Assembly (NCBI GenBank): GCA_005887855.1
Contig: VBQB01000015.1
Location: 2,880 to 12,539 of the forward strand
Reading direction: 5' to 3'
Origin: Verrucomicrobiota bacterium
Lineage (GTDB): Bacteria; Verrucomicrobiota; Verrucomicrobiae; Chthoniobacterales; UBA10450
DNA length: 9,660 nt
Shown here: in pieces, positions 1-6,982 of the stretch
Numbering within the stretch: position 1 is the first letter of the stretch
Layout: each line of letters begins with the position of its first letter
The notes under the pieces: generated by a model
The model's database searches: none
The model's input: only the letters and a program-made list of their open reading frames with translations
What the model was told of the DNA's origin: nothing
Made by a program: the position numbers and the translations under genes

Positions 1-593
1 AAGCTGGCGACATAGCAACGCGCATCGCGCAGTTCCAATTGTTGCACAATATCCTTGCGGACGCGCTCAGTTGCCGTCGCAGTTAACGCCATGATCGGAA
101 CGCGCGGGAAAAACGTGCGCAATTTCGCCAACTCCCGATACTCCGGCCGAAAATCGTGACCCCATTCGCTGATACAATGCGCCTCGTCGATGGCGATCTG
201 GACAGTGTTCCAGCGTTTGGCGTTCTCGAGAAAATGTTCAAGCATCAACCGCTCCGGCGCGACATAAAGCAGCCGGTATTCGCTGCGATGAAGTCCGCGC
301 AACCGCCTTCGAGCCTGCGTCGCGTTGAGCGCCGAATTCAGAAACGTCGCTGCGATCCCGCTCGTTTGCAGCGCATCGACCTGGTCTTTCATCAACGAAA
401 TCAGCGGGGACACCACGATCGTTAGCCCATCGCGCATTAATGCCGGCAGTTGAAAACAGAGCGATTTGCCGCCGCCAGTCGGCATCAACGCAAAAACATC
501 GCGGCCGGTCAGCGCGTCCGTCACGATCTCTTCCTGCAACGGCCGAAATTCATCGTACCCGAAATATTTCTTCAGTGCGCCAGCTAAATCCAT
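1..593 (-). CDS. recQ: RecQ-family ATP-dependent DNA helicase, N-terminal part (cut by window edge)
   Basis: A minus-strand reading frame stays open from an ATG at 593 to the window edge, giving 197 residues of a superfamily 2 helicase that unwinds DNA 3' to 5' in repair and recombination. The RecQ helicase motifs appear in order. They are motif 0 (FRPLQ, residues 16-20), Walker A (MPTGGGKS, 37-44), motif Ia (VVSPLISLMKDQV, 60-72), YVAPER (110-115), motif II DEAH (136-139) followed by the RecQ-specific aromatic-rich loop (CISEWGHDFRPEY), and motif III (ALTATA, 169-174). The second RecA domain, zinc-binding/winged-helix region and any HRDC domain lie outside the window. A TGA immediately precedes the ATG in frame, so translation cannot start further upstream. 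An A-rich AAGG stretch 4 bases before the start is a weak ribosome binding site. The family assignment is secure, but RecQ versus a shorter paralogue cannot be decided from this half. Confidence 0.95.
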   Translation of the reverse strand, partial: MDLAGALKKYFGYDEFRPLQEEIVTDALTGRDVFALMPTGGGKSLCFQLPALMRDGLTIVVSPLISLMKDQVDALQTSGIAATFLNSALNATQARRRLRGLHRSEYRLLYVAPERLMLEHFLENAKRWNTVQIAIDEAHCISEWGHDFRPEYRELAKLRTFFPRVPIMALTATATERVRKDIVQQLELRDARCYVAS

Positions 594-845
594 TCAGCCT
601 TTTTAGCTGGCTGGAGCGAATTTCGACAGCCGAATTAAATACGGCGGCCTTTGACGCCAAAAGATCGGCAGTCGCATTGCCCTGCCTTCCAAGATAACCA
701 ACGGAACGCTCGATGAGTGATTAGTCTTGATTTCTATATCTGAACAACATGGACTGAAACATGTGGAGCGCGACGTGAAGGCGAGCACGGAAGCTTCGCT
801 GGAAGGACGTCGCCGCGAGGAATCTCACTAAGCCAACTTCAACCC

Positions 846-1931
846 ATGCGCGTCGCCACTTACAACGTTGAGAACCTTTTCAGCCGTGTCAGGGCGATGG
901 CTACGGACGATCCCGCCAAATCCAAGGAGGTGCTGGAGGATGTAATGGAACTGCAGAGATTGATCGAACAGCCCACTTACAGCGTGGCGGACAAAACCAA
1001 AATGTTGAAGTTACTCAAAAAGCAGAGGGCACTTGGTGACACAGGACCAATTTTTCTCCAGGAAACTCGCAAACGTTTGGTCTGGAAAGGAAAGATAGTC
1101 GCAGAGGGGCCCGACAATTGGGTGGGGTGGATCGAGTGGCGCCGCACGCTGATCGAGAATCCTGCCATTCAAAATACCGGCCGGATTGTTTCCGAAATAA
1201 AAGGGGACGTGCTTTGCATGATTGAGGTAGAGAGCCGGCCGGTCCTCCGGCGTTTTAATGATACCGTCCTGGAGGCGTTCGCTTATCCGCACGCCATGTT
1301 AATCGATGGCAATGACGAGCGCGGGATCGATGTGGGATTGCTTAGCCGTTTTCCCGTCACCGATATGCGCAGTCACGTGGACGATCCTGATCCCGATACG
1401 GGCAAGCCGGTTTTCAGCCGTGATTGCGCCGAATTCAAAATCGATCTACCGGGAAACAAAAACCTCTGGATACTCTGCAATCATTTCAAGAGTCGCGGCT
1501 ACGGCAACAAAGCGGATAATGATCGCAAACGGCGCCGGCAGACCGAGCGCGTCTCGGCGATCCTCAATCGCTTCAATCTCTCGGACACATGGGTCATCGT
1601 GGCGGGCGATTTCAATGAGTTGCCATCGTCCAACTCGCTTAAGCCGCTCTTACAGTGCCCCGGTTTGCGCAACGTCTTTGAAAAGTTGCCCGCTGGCGAG
1701 GATCGCTGGACGCATCGCGACGACGCCACACCGAGCAAAAACAATCAGATCGATTACCTGCTCGTCTCCGATTCGCTCTGGCCGCACTTGCAACAAGTCG
1801 GGATCGAACGGCGCGGCATTTGGTCAAAAACCAAAAAAGTGCGCGACAAATATCCGCCCCTCTCGACGGTGACCGGCGACTCCAACGCAGCCAGCGATCA
1901 TGCTGCCGTTTGGGCCGAATTCACGTTGTAA
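846..1931 (+). CDS. Endonuclease/exonuclease/phosphatase (EEP) family protein
   Basis: This 361-residue protein has the metal-dependent phosphodiesterase fold shared by exonuclease III, DNase I and inositol phosphatases. The active-site motifs are all visible: YNVENLF with Asn7, an acidic IEVE with Glu127, NHFKSRG with His213, AGDFNELPSS with Asp255 and Asn257, QIDYLLVS with Asp303, and the terminal SDHAAVWAEF with Asp351 and His352. Residues about 15-120 form a long, charged segment between the first Asn motif and the catalytic Glu. That segment is longer than in minimal EEP enzymes and contains a Trp-rich part (NWVGWIEWRR). No signal peptide or membrane segment is seen, so it is probably cytoplasmic. 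The substrate (nucleic acid, phospholipid or small phosphate ester) cannot be read from sequence. No good Shine-Dalgarno sequence precedes the ATG. The 3' end overlaps the convergent thrS frame by 108 bases, but this protein keeps its conserved C-terminus, so its frame is the original one there. Confidence 0.88.
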   Translation: MRVATYNVENLFSRVRAMATDDPAKSKEVLEDVMELQRLIEQPTYSVADKTKMLKLLKKQRALGDTGPIFLQETRKRLVWKGKIVAEGPDNWVGWIEWRRTLIENPAIQNTGRIVSEIKGDVLCMIEVESRPVLRRFNDTVLEAFAYPHAMLIDGNDERGIDVGLLSRFPVTDMRSHVDDPDPDTGKPVFSRDCAEFKIDLPGNKNLWILCNHFKSRGYGNKADNDRKRRRQTERVSAILNRFNLSDTWVIVAGDFNELPSSNSLKPLLQCPGLRNVFEKLPAGEDRWTHRDDATPSKNNQIDYLLVSDSLWPHLQQVGIERRGIWSKTKKVRDKYPPLSTVTGDSNAASDHAAVWAEFTL

Positions 1932-3956
1932 GATCGCAATCGCCTTTGCAACGCATGTTCGTGATTTAAACTGGATTTTGCCGTGGACGCGGACGCTGAC
2001 GGCGGTGGACTCCATGTCGCGCTTTCCGATAACGAACATGGTGTGGACCTTTATTTGCTCGGCACGCTGAATTTTGCCGTTGATTTTATCGGAGCTGAGG
2101 TCGATCTCAGCGCGGACTTGATGGGCGCGCAGCTCGTTTAAGATCGACATCGAATAATCGAGCACCTTGGGCTCATCACCGATCGGCAAGATGCGCACTT
2201 GTTCGGGCGCGAGCCAGAGCGGGAAGTTGCCGGCATAATGCTCAATCAGGAATCCGATGAAACGTTCATGCGTGCCGAGCGGGGCGCGATGAATGCACAG
2301 CGGAACTTTGTCGATGTTATCGCGATCTTTGTAGCGAAGATCGAATCTTCGCGGTTGCGCGAAATCGACTTGGTTCGTTGCGATTGAAAATTCGCGCCCA
2401 ATCGCGCTCCAGGCTTGCACGTCGATCTTCGGCCCGTAAAACGCGGCTTCATTTGGAACTTCCACAAAGTTGATGCCGGAATTCTTCAGCACATTTCTCG
2501 TCATTACTTCGGTTTGTTTCCAAAGCTCGGGTTCATCAACAAACTTCTGGCCAAGCTTCGCCGGATTGTGCGTGGAAAAGCGCATCAGGTATTTCTGGAT
2601 GCCGAAGAGCTTGAAATATTTCAGATACATCTCGTTCACGGCGTTGAACTCCGCTTCGAACTGTTCCGGCGTCATGTAGATGTGCGCGTCGTTCATCTGC
2701 ATCGAGCGAACTCGCATGAGGCCGAACAGCTCGCCGCTCTGCTCGTAGCGGTAACACGTCCCATACTCCGCCAGCCGCAATGGAAGATCGCGATAACTGC
2801 GCGGTACCGCCGCAAACAACTTGTGATGATGCGGACAGTTCATCGCTTTGAGGTAGAGGCGATCAACGCCGCCTCTGTTTAGTGCGAGTTCGCTGAAAAA
2901 GCGCGTGTAAATCGCGTTCTCCAACGCCTTCCGACGCTCAGGTTGAATGCTCGCGCGGATGCTCTCGATCTTCTGGAAGTAATCTTCGTTAGAAATCGCG
3001 GTGGCCAACAGCGCTAGTTCTTTCTCGAATTCTGCGGCCCATTTACGATCAGCCTTTACGAACCCCACTCGATCTTGAGTGATCATCACCTGCGATGCGC
3101 CTTCTCCGCGCAGTTCCATCGGCGGGAACATCGACTCGGCGTAGTAGGGGAGGTGCCCGCTCTTTTGGTACATGCTTTCGCGTGCGATGTGCGGAGTGCG
3201 GACGCGTTGATAGCCAGCGGCGAACTCGGTTTCCTTTGCAAGCTTTTCCAATTCGTCGGCGATGACTGCGCCTCGCGGCAAAAACATTGGCAGGCCTGGA
3301 CCGACGTCATCGTCGAAAACGAACAGCTCGAGTTCCTTGCCGAGTTTGCGGTGGTCGCGCTTCTTCGCTTCCTCGAGCATCGCGAAGTAGTCGTCGAGTT
3401 CCTTTTTCGTTTTGAACGCCGTGCCGTAAATGCGCTGGAGTTGGGGATTCTTTTCGTCGCCCTTGTAGTAAGCGCTCGCCACGCTCGTGAGCTTGAACGC
3501 GCCGATGTTTCCCGTGCGCATGACGTGCGGGCCGGCACACAGATCGACAAAGTCGCCGCTGCGATAGAGCGAAATTCTCTCGTCAGGCGGAATGTTTTCG
3601 ATGATGTCGATCTTGTATTTGCTTGGTTCAGGTCGATCGCTTAGCGCAGCGAGACGCCCTTTTTTTCCAAGCTCGAGCGCCTCATCGCGCGACACTTCCA
3701 TGCGCTGGAATGGATGATTCGCTTTGATCTCCTTTTTCATCTCCGCTTCGATCTTTTCGAAATCGTCAGGCGAGATGCGGTGTGGAAGATCGACATCGTA
3801 ATAAAAACCATTCTCCACGGGCGGCCCGGCAGCGAACTGCGCTTCCGGCCAAATCTTCAGAATCGCCGTTGCGAGTACATGCGACGCGGAGTGACGCAGC
3901 CGCTCGATGTCCGTCATCGTCGCGCGTTCTTCTAACGTTTTGCGTTCCTCGTCCAT
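1824..3956 (-). CDS. thrS: Threonyl-tRNA synthetase, TGS-less, with catalytic-domain insertion and atypical C-terminus
   Basis: The 710-residue product charges tRNA-Thr with threonine. The editing domain has the HxxxH pair (His22, His26) and CxxxH (Cys140, His144), which hydrolyse mischarged Ser-tRNA-Thr. The class II catalytic core follows, with zinc ligands Cys374, His425 and His556, motif 2 around Arg403 (YRYEQSGELFGLMRVR) and motif 3 around Arg565 (HRAPLGTHERFIGFL). The anticodon-binding domain starts near residue 582 (LAPEQVRILP). The N-terminal TGS domain of the E. coli enzyme is absent. About 80 residues (282-366) are inserted between the ESMFPP segment and the AMNCPHHH zinc motif, where E. 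coli ThrS has only a short link. After VSVRVHGK (ending at residue 660) the usual tail is not recognisable, and residues 676-710 are antisense to the EEP gene. A TAA two codons upstream limits the start to this ATG or Met14, which also lies before the editing domain. No clear ribosome binding site is seen. Confidence 0.95.
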   Translation of the reverse strand: MDEERKTLEERATMTDIERLRHSASHVLATAILKIWPEAQFAAGPPVENGFYYDVDLPHRISPDDFEKIEAEMKKEIKANHPFQRMEVSRDEALELGKKGRLAALSDRPEPSKYKIDIIENIPPDERISLYRSGDFVDLCAGPHVMRTGNIGAFKLTSVASAYYKGDEKNPQLQRIYGTAFKTKKELDDYFAMLEEAKKRDHRKLGKELELFVFDDDVGPGLPMFLPRGAVIADELEKLAKETEFAAGYQRVRTPHIARESMYQKSGHLPYYAESMFPPMELRGEGASQVMITQDRVGFVKADRKWAAEFEKELALLATAISNEDYFQKIESIRASIQPERRKALENAIYTRFFSELALNRGGVDRLYLKAMNCPHHHKLFAAVPRSYRDLPLRLAEYGTCYRYEQSGELFGLMRVRSMQMNDAHIYMTPEQFEAEFNAVNEMYLKYFKLFGIQKYLMRFSTHNPAKLGQKFVDEPELWKQTEVMTRNVLKNSGINFVEVPNEAAFYGPKIDVQAWSAIGREFSIATNQVDFAQPRRFDLRYKDRDNIDKVPLCIHRAPLGTHERFIGFLIEHYAGNFPLWLAPEQVRILPIGDEPKVLDYSMSILNELRAHQVRAEIDLSSDKINGKIQRAEQIKVHTMFVIGKRDMESTAVSVRVHGKIQFKSRTCVAKAIAILQREFGPNGSMIAGCVGVAGHRREGRIFVAHFFGF

Positions 3957-3980
3957 TGGTTAAAAGCCGGTGAAATTAAC

Positions 3981-4005
3981 CACGAAGGGCACGAAGAACA
4001 CGAAG
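3981..4005. repeat. Three tandem CACGAAG units, 9-base period
   Basis: CACGAAG occurs at 3981-3987, 3990-3996 and 3999-4005, separated by GG and AA. An inverted copy lies at 4044-4050. AACACGAAG (3997-4005) pairs perfectly with CTTCGTGTT (4044-4052) over 9 bases. The unit lies between the divergent starts of thrS and the isoaspartate methyltransferase gene. It could be a dispersed intergenic repeat or part of a regulatory site; the sequence alone does not decide. Confidence 0.6.
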
Positions 4006-4100
4006 AAATTTGCCGATCCCAAAACCTCAGAAACCTTTGTGCTCTTCGTGTTTAAAAAAGTGCACCCTTTCCTGGCGTGCAGTGCGACGTATTCTTAGCT

Positions 4101-4814
4101 GTGGCACGACTTTGGCAATTTCTGATTGTTGCCATGCTGGCCGTGACCGGTTGCGGTCAAAAGGCTGTATCGGTGTCCGATCTTGGCAGCGAGCGCCAGC
4201 GAATGGTGCAGGAGCAGTTGATGTCGCGCGGTGTTCGTGACGAACGCGTGCTGGCGGCAATGAATAAAGTCCCACGTGAGGAATTTGTGCCACAAGACTC
4301 CCGGGCGGCCAGTTACACCGATCAACCGCTTCCGATCGGCTACGGTCAAACCATTTCGCAGCCGTACATCGTCGCCTTCATGACAGAGCAATTACGACCG
4401 AAACCGAGCGATCGTGTTTTGGAAGTCGGAACCGGTTCAGGTTATCAAGCGGCGATTTTGGCCGAGCTCGTGGCGGAAGTTTATTCGGTCGAGATTGTCG
4501 AGCCGTTGGCGAAAAATGCCGAGGCGACATTGCAACGGCTCGGCTGCAAAAATGTGCACCTGAAAATCGGTGACGGCTACAAGGGCTGGCCAGAAACAGC
4601 GCCGTTCGATGCGATCATTGTCACCTGCGCACCGGACAAAGTTCCGCAGCCACTCATCGATCAACTCAGAGACGGCGGGCGCATGGTCATTCCCGTCGGC
4701 GACCGATTCGCTCAGGAATTGTATCTGCTCGAAAAGAAAAACGGGCAACTGAAACAAAGTGCTACGTTGCCGGTGCGTTTTGTGCCGATGGCCGGTGAAG
4801 CGACCAAGAAATAA
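4101..4814 (+). CDS. pcm: Protein-L-isoaspartate O-methyltransferase with lipoprotein signal
   Basis: The enzyme transfers a methyl group from S-adenosylmethionine to L-isoaspartyl residues of damaged proteins so that they can be repaired. Family hallmarks are VPREEFVP (57-64), LPIGYGQTISQPYIVAFM (77-94) with the conserved Ser86, the SAM-binding loop VLEVGTGSGYQAA (106-118), the acidic SVEIVE (129-134), GDGYKGW (157-163), PFDAIIVT (168-175) and the terminal VRFVPM. The body aligns along its whole length with the 208-residue E. coli Pcm. The extra N-terminus begins MARLW, continues as a hydrophobic stretch, and ends in a lipobox, VTGC (Cys18). This suggests export and lipid anchoring rather than the usual cytosolic location. 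I chose the GTG at 4101 because it gives a compact signal peptide with an early Arg. A GTG at 4077 (8 residues longer) and an ATG at 4134 (which would remove the signal) are alternatives. No strong ribosome binding site distinguishes them. Confidence 0.9.
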   Translation: MARLWQFLIVAMLAVTGCGQKAVSVSDLGSERQRMVQEQLMSRGVRDERVLAAMNKVPREEFVPQDSRAASYTDQPLPIGYGQTISQPYIVAFMTEQLRPKPSDRVLEVGTGSGYQAAILAELVAEVYSVEIVEPLAKNAEATLQRLGCKNVHLKIGDGYKGWPETAPFDAIIVTCAPDKVPQPLIDQLRDGGRMVIPVGDRFAQELYLLEKKNGQLKQSATLPVRFVPMAGEATKK

Positions 4815-4816
4815 TT

Positions 4817-4863
4817 TGTAGCCGCTTCGCTGCGCGCGCGCCGCCCACAAGGCGGCGGCTACA
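4817..4863. repeat. REP-like GC-rich palindrome between convergent genes
   Basis: TGTAGCCGC (4817-4825) and GCGGCTACA (4855-4863) are perfect 9-base inverted arms. An alternative inner hairpin, GCCGCC/GGCGGC (4840-4845 with 4851-4856), shares bases with the right arm. The element fills most of the 52 bases between two convergent stop codons. It could stop transcription from either side, but no T-run follows the stem on either strand. A REP-like interspersed palindrome is therefore a better description than a standard intrinsic terminator. Confidence 0.6.
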
Positions 4864-4866
4864 GTT

Positions 4867-5442
4867 TCACTTAATCGCGGCGAGCCTCTTTAGATCAACG
4901 CGCTTGACCCATCCCTGCAGCTCTTTTGCGTCCTGGTTCTGCAATTCGATCTGAAGAAAATAGCGATTGGCGACCATGACCCAAAGCGTGGCGTGTTTGC
5001 CTTCATTTTCGAACGCCTCGAAGCCGGGATTGCCGTCGATCGTGACTGATTTGCTGTAACCTTCGCTGGTTTCGCTGTTGTTATTCCACGCGGCCGTGGT
5101 GGCGCTTACGTAATCTGGATTCGCGACGGAATCGAGAATGCTAACCGCCGCGGTCGGGGCTTTGTCGCCCTCACCTTTTCGGTAATCGCGATGGACATTG
5201 GTAATTCTGAATCCGCCAACATCCTCGGTCGAGCCTTCCGGTTTATCGGCAGTCCAGCCTTGCGGTGCTTCTGGCAAAATGGGAAGCAATTTCGGATAAT
5301 CGACGACATCGGGCACAAGGATCGGCTCGTTTTGCGCGTGCGACGGAGGAATGGCGAAGGCGATGAGCAACGCTACCGTAAGAAATACAGCCTGCGCGAG
5401 AGAGCGAGGTTGCTGCCGGTAAACGAGAGCCGTTGGTTTCAT
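4867..5442 (-). CDS. Secreted protein of unknown function with Sec signal peptide
   Basis: I do not recognise the family of this 191-residue protein. It begins with a basic n-region and a hydrophobic stretch (about residues 14-32), and ends its signal at SHA-Q, with likely cleavage after Ala36. The mature part of about 155 residues has no further membrane segment, no cysteine and no obvious catalytic motif. It is rich in aromatic and acidic residues (for example LPILPEAPQGWTADKPEGS and VTIDGNPGFEAFENEG). Alternating segments such as TLWVMVANRYFLQIELQNQ suggest a small beta-rich periplasmic or exported domain. The start is well supported by GAAGG 7 bases upstream. It is transcribed towards the isoaspartate methyltransferase gene, so the two are not in one operon, although both products are predicted to be exported. 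Confidence 0.8.
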   Translation of the reverse strand: MKPTALVYRQQPRSLAQAVFLTVALLIAFAIPPSHAQNEPILVPDVVDYPKLLPILPEAPQGWTADKPEGSTEDVGGFRITNVHRDYRKGEGDKAPTAAVSILDSVANPDYVSATTAAWNNNSETSEGYSKSVTIDGNPGFEAFENEGKHATLWVMVANRYFLQIELQNQDAKELQGWVKRVDLKRLAAIK

Positions 5443-5449
5443 GGAAGTG

Positions 5450-5454
5450 CCTTC
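5450..5454 (-). promoter_or_regulatory. Ribosome binding site of the secreted-protein gene
   Basis: On the minus strand GAAGG lies 7 bases before the ATG at 5442. It is the clearest Shine-Dalgarno-like match among the start sites in this window and fixes the start of the downstream gene. Confidence 0.6.
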
Positions 5455-5518
5455 ACCGCAACCTCAGATTACCGTACTCGATTGACTTTGCCGAGGCTGT
5501 TTGTCAAGACGCGGTTGC

Positions 5519-6586
5519 ATGAGGCGAATGAGCAAACTGTCGATAACTTTGTCGATCTTCGCCGTAGCGGCCCGGCTGGTTTTGATTGATCAGCCTTACA
5601 TCGACAGCTGGAGCTGGCGACAAAGCGACCTTGCGGCCATTGCGCGAAACTTTGAGAAGAACGGCTTTCATTTTGCCCACCCGCAGATTGATTGGGCAGG
5701 CGATGCGCCGGGCTATGTCGGCACGGAATTTCCGATTTTGCCGTTTCTAGCGGCGCTCTGTTACAAAGTCTCAGGCAGTCACGAGTGGATCGGACGCAGC
5801 CAGGCCGTAATCTTTTTCGCTCTTTCGCTACCATTTTTCTTTTTACTCGTGCGCGAAATTTTCGGCGGCATGGCAGCCACTTGGGCAACGTTTTTCTACA
5901 GCTTCGCGCCGCTGAATATCTTCGCTGGTCGCTCATTCATGCCGGACGTTCCTTCGCTCAGCCTGGCGCTGATCGGTTTGTATTTCTTCCTGCGTTGGAT
6001 TGAAGATGGAGCCAGCGGGTTTGAAACCGACTGGACAAACACCGGACAAAATGTCCGGTGGCCGCACAGGCTACAAGGCTATGTTCCGTTTTTTGCCAGC
6101 GCCGTCGCCATTTCGTTGGCGCTGCTTATCAAGTTGCCGACTGCGATTATTGGCGCGCCACTTCTGTTTCTCGTCTGGCAAAAATGGCGCTGGAATTTCC
6201 TTCGGCAACGGGTGCTCTGGCTTTTTACGGCGACGACAATTTTGCCTTCACTCGCGTGGTACTGGCACGCACATCTAATCGCCGAGAGATTTTATCCGCA
6301 TCATTTTTTCGGCGCGGGCGGAATCCGGATCGAAGATTTCGCGTGGTACTGGAAGATTGCGCGACTGACCGCGACATCGAGCTTGACGCCAATTCTTTCG
6401 ATCATTGCGGTTATTGGTCTGTTCGTAGCGCGTCGCGGGAAACACGCGTACTTCTTTCATTGGTGGCTAGCAGCGATGATTCTCTTCATCATCATAGTGG
6501 GCTATGGCAATCGCCATCCTTGGCTGCTTGGCGCGTTGCGGCGATTACCTTGTCAGTCTTGGTTGCGAGTTCGTTCTTGGTTCTAG
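5519..6586 (+). pseudogene. GT39/ArnT-like membrane glycosyltransferase, N-terminal fragment of a frameshifted gene
   Basis: This 355-codon frame encodes the N-terminal part of a polytopic glycosyltransferase of the dolichyl-phosphate-mannose mannosyltransferase type. Such enzymes move a sugar from a polyprenyl-phosphate carrier to an acceptor on the outer face of the inner membrane. The first transmembrane segment (about 7-23) is followed by DQPYIDSWSWRQSD (24-37), the acidic first-loop signature of the family. Several further hydrophobic segments follow, including about 97-113, 193-219, 232-246, 290-303 and 314-328. The family reading holds to GYGNRHPW (ending at 6523). After that this frame gives a short Arg- and Trp-rich tail and stops at 6586, while the recognisable continuation is in another frame. 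I chose ATG 5519; ATG 5528 and TTG 5501 are alternatives, and none has a strong ribosome binding site. If only this part is made, it lacks the C-terminal soluble domain. Confidence 0.75.
6040..6060. repeat. Perfect palindrome inside the glycosyltransferase coding region
   Basis: CACCGGACA (6040-6048) and TGTCCGGTG (6052-6060) are perfect 9-base arms around an AAA loop. The palindrome lies within codons for a hydrophilic loop (TNTGQNVRWP, about residues 173-182) between two membrane segments. A palindrome this precise is unusual inside a coding region and suggests an inserted repeat element. Confidence 0.6.
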
Positions 6587-6975
6587 CCTGTGTTTACGTG
6601 CGACCCCTTTATCGCCCGTCGGCCGTTGAACTTCGCGCTGCTGGTCTGGAATTAAGGAAAATCACATCGCCACATGCGTTAGTTATCGCGGCGGACGACG
6701 GCGATCCGACTGTTTTCTATTACGCAGAGCGCCAGGGCTGGCACCTTCTGGAAAAAGACGGCATCTATAACGGCAATCCCAGCGATAACCAGCAGTTGAT
6801 TGTCGATCTTGATCGATTGCGTGGGCGCGGCGCCACGCATCTTGTTTTCACCACCAACACAGTTTGGTGGTTGGATTACTATCCTGAATTCGCACAGCAT
6901 CTGGGACAGACTGCGACGCCGTTGGAAGCAACGTCTCAGTTCAGAATCTACAAATTGACTGGCGCAACAAAATGA
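6523..6975 (+). pseudogene. GT39/ArnT-like glycosyltransferase, C-terminal fragment
   Basis: In a frame shifted by -1 from the upstream fragment, about 150 codons encode a transmembrane segment (VAAITLSVLVASSFLVLACV) followed by a soluble C-terminal domain. That domain includes ALVIAADDGDPTVFYYAERQ, GATHLVFTTNTVWWLDYYP and a final FRIYKL, and its layout fits the C-terminal part of this glycosyltransferase type. There is no plausible independent start with a ribosome binding site, so I read it as the lost 3' part of the gene that begins at 5519. The segment expected after GNRHPW, usually a Tyr-Gln-Leu-Pro-containing luminal loop and helix, is found in neither frame. A net loss of 3n+1 bases at the junction is therefore more likely than a simple one-base slip. 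It ends 7 bases before the permease start. Confidence 0.7.
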
Positions 6976-6982
6976 AAGCTTA

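Noticed and set aside
603..788. A 61-codon minus-strand open frame upstream of recQ.
   Set aside because: Its composition is not protein-like (scattered Ser/Arg/Pro, no motif), it has no ribosome binding site, and it is more likely a chance frame.
723..832. A 34-codon plus-strand frame beginning TTG and ending TAA in the gap between recQ and the EEP gene.
   Set aside because: It is short, has no ATG and no ribosome binding site, and matches nothing I recognise. The rest of this 252-base gap shows no convincing promoter, hairpin or RNA gene.
1306..1872. A 188-codon plus-strand frame overlapping the EEP gene.
   Set aside because: It is an alternative frame of a gene whose catalytic residues are all in the other frame; its Ser/Arg-rich product has no recognisable domain.
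2415..2882. A 155-codon plus-strand frame within thrS, and similar long antisense frames at 3075-3644.
   Set aside because: They lie antisense to a well-conserved synthetase gene, carry no family motif, and reflect the codon bias of thrS.
6482..6586. Programmed ribosomal frameshifting as the explanation for the split glycosyltransferase.
   Set aside because: No slippery heptamer or downstream stimulatory structure is evident at the junction, and an expected conserved segment is missing altogether, which fits deletion better than recoding.
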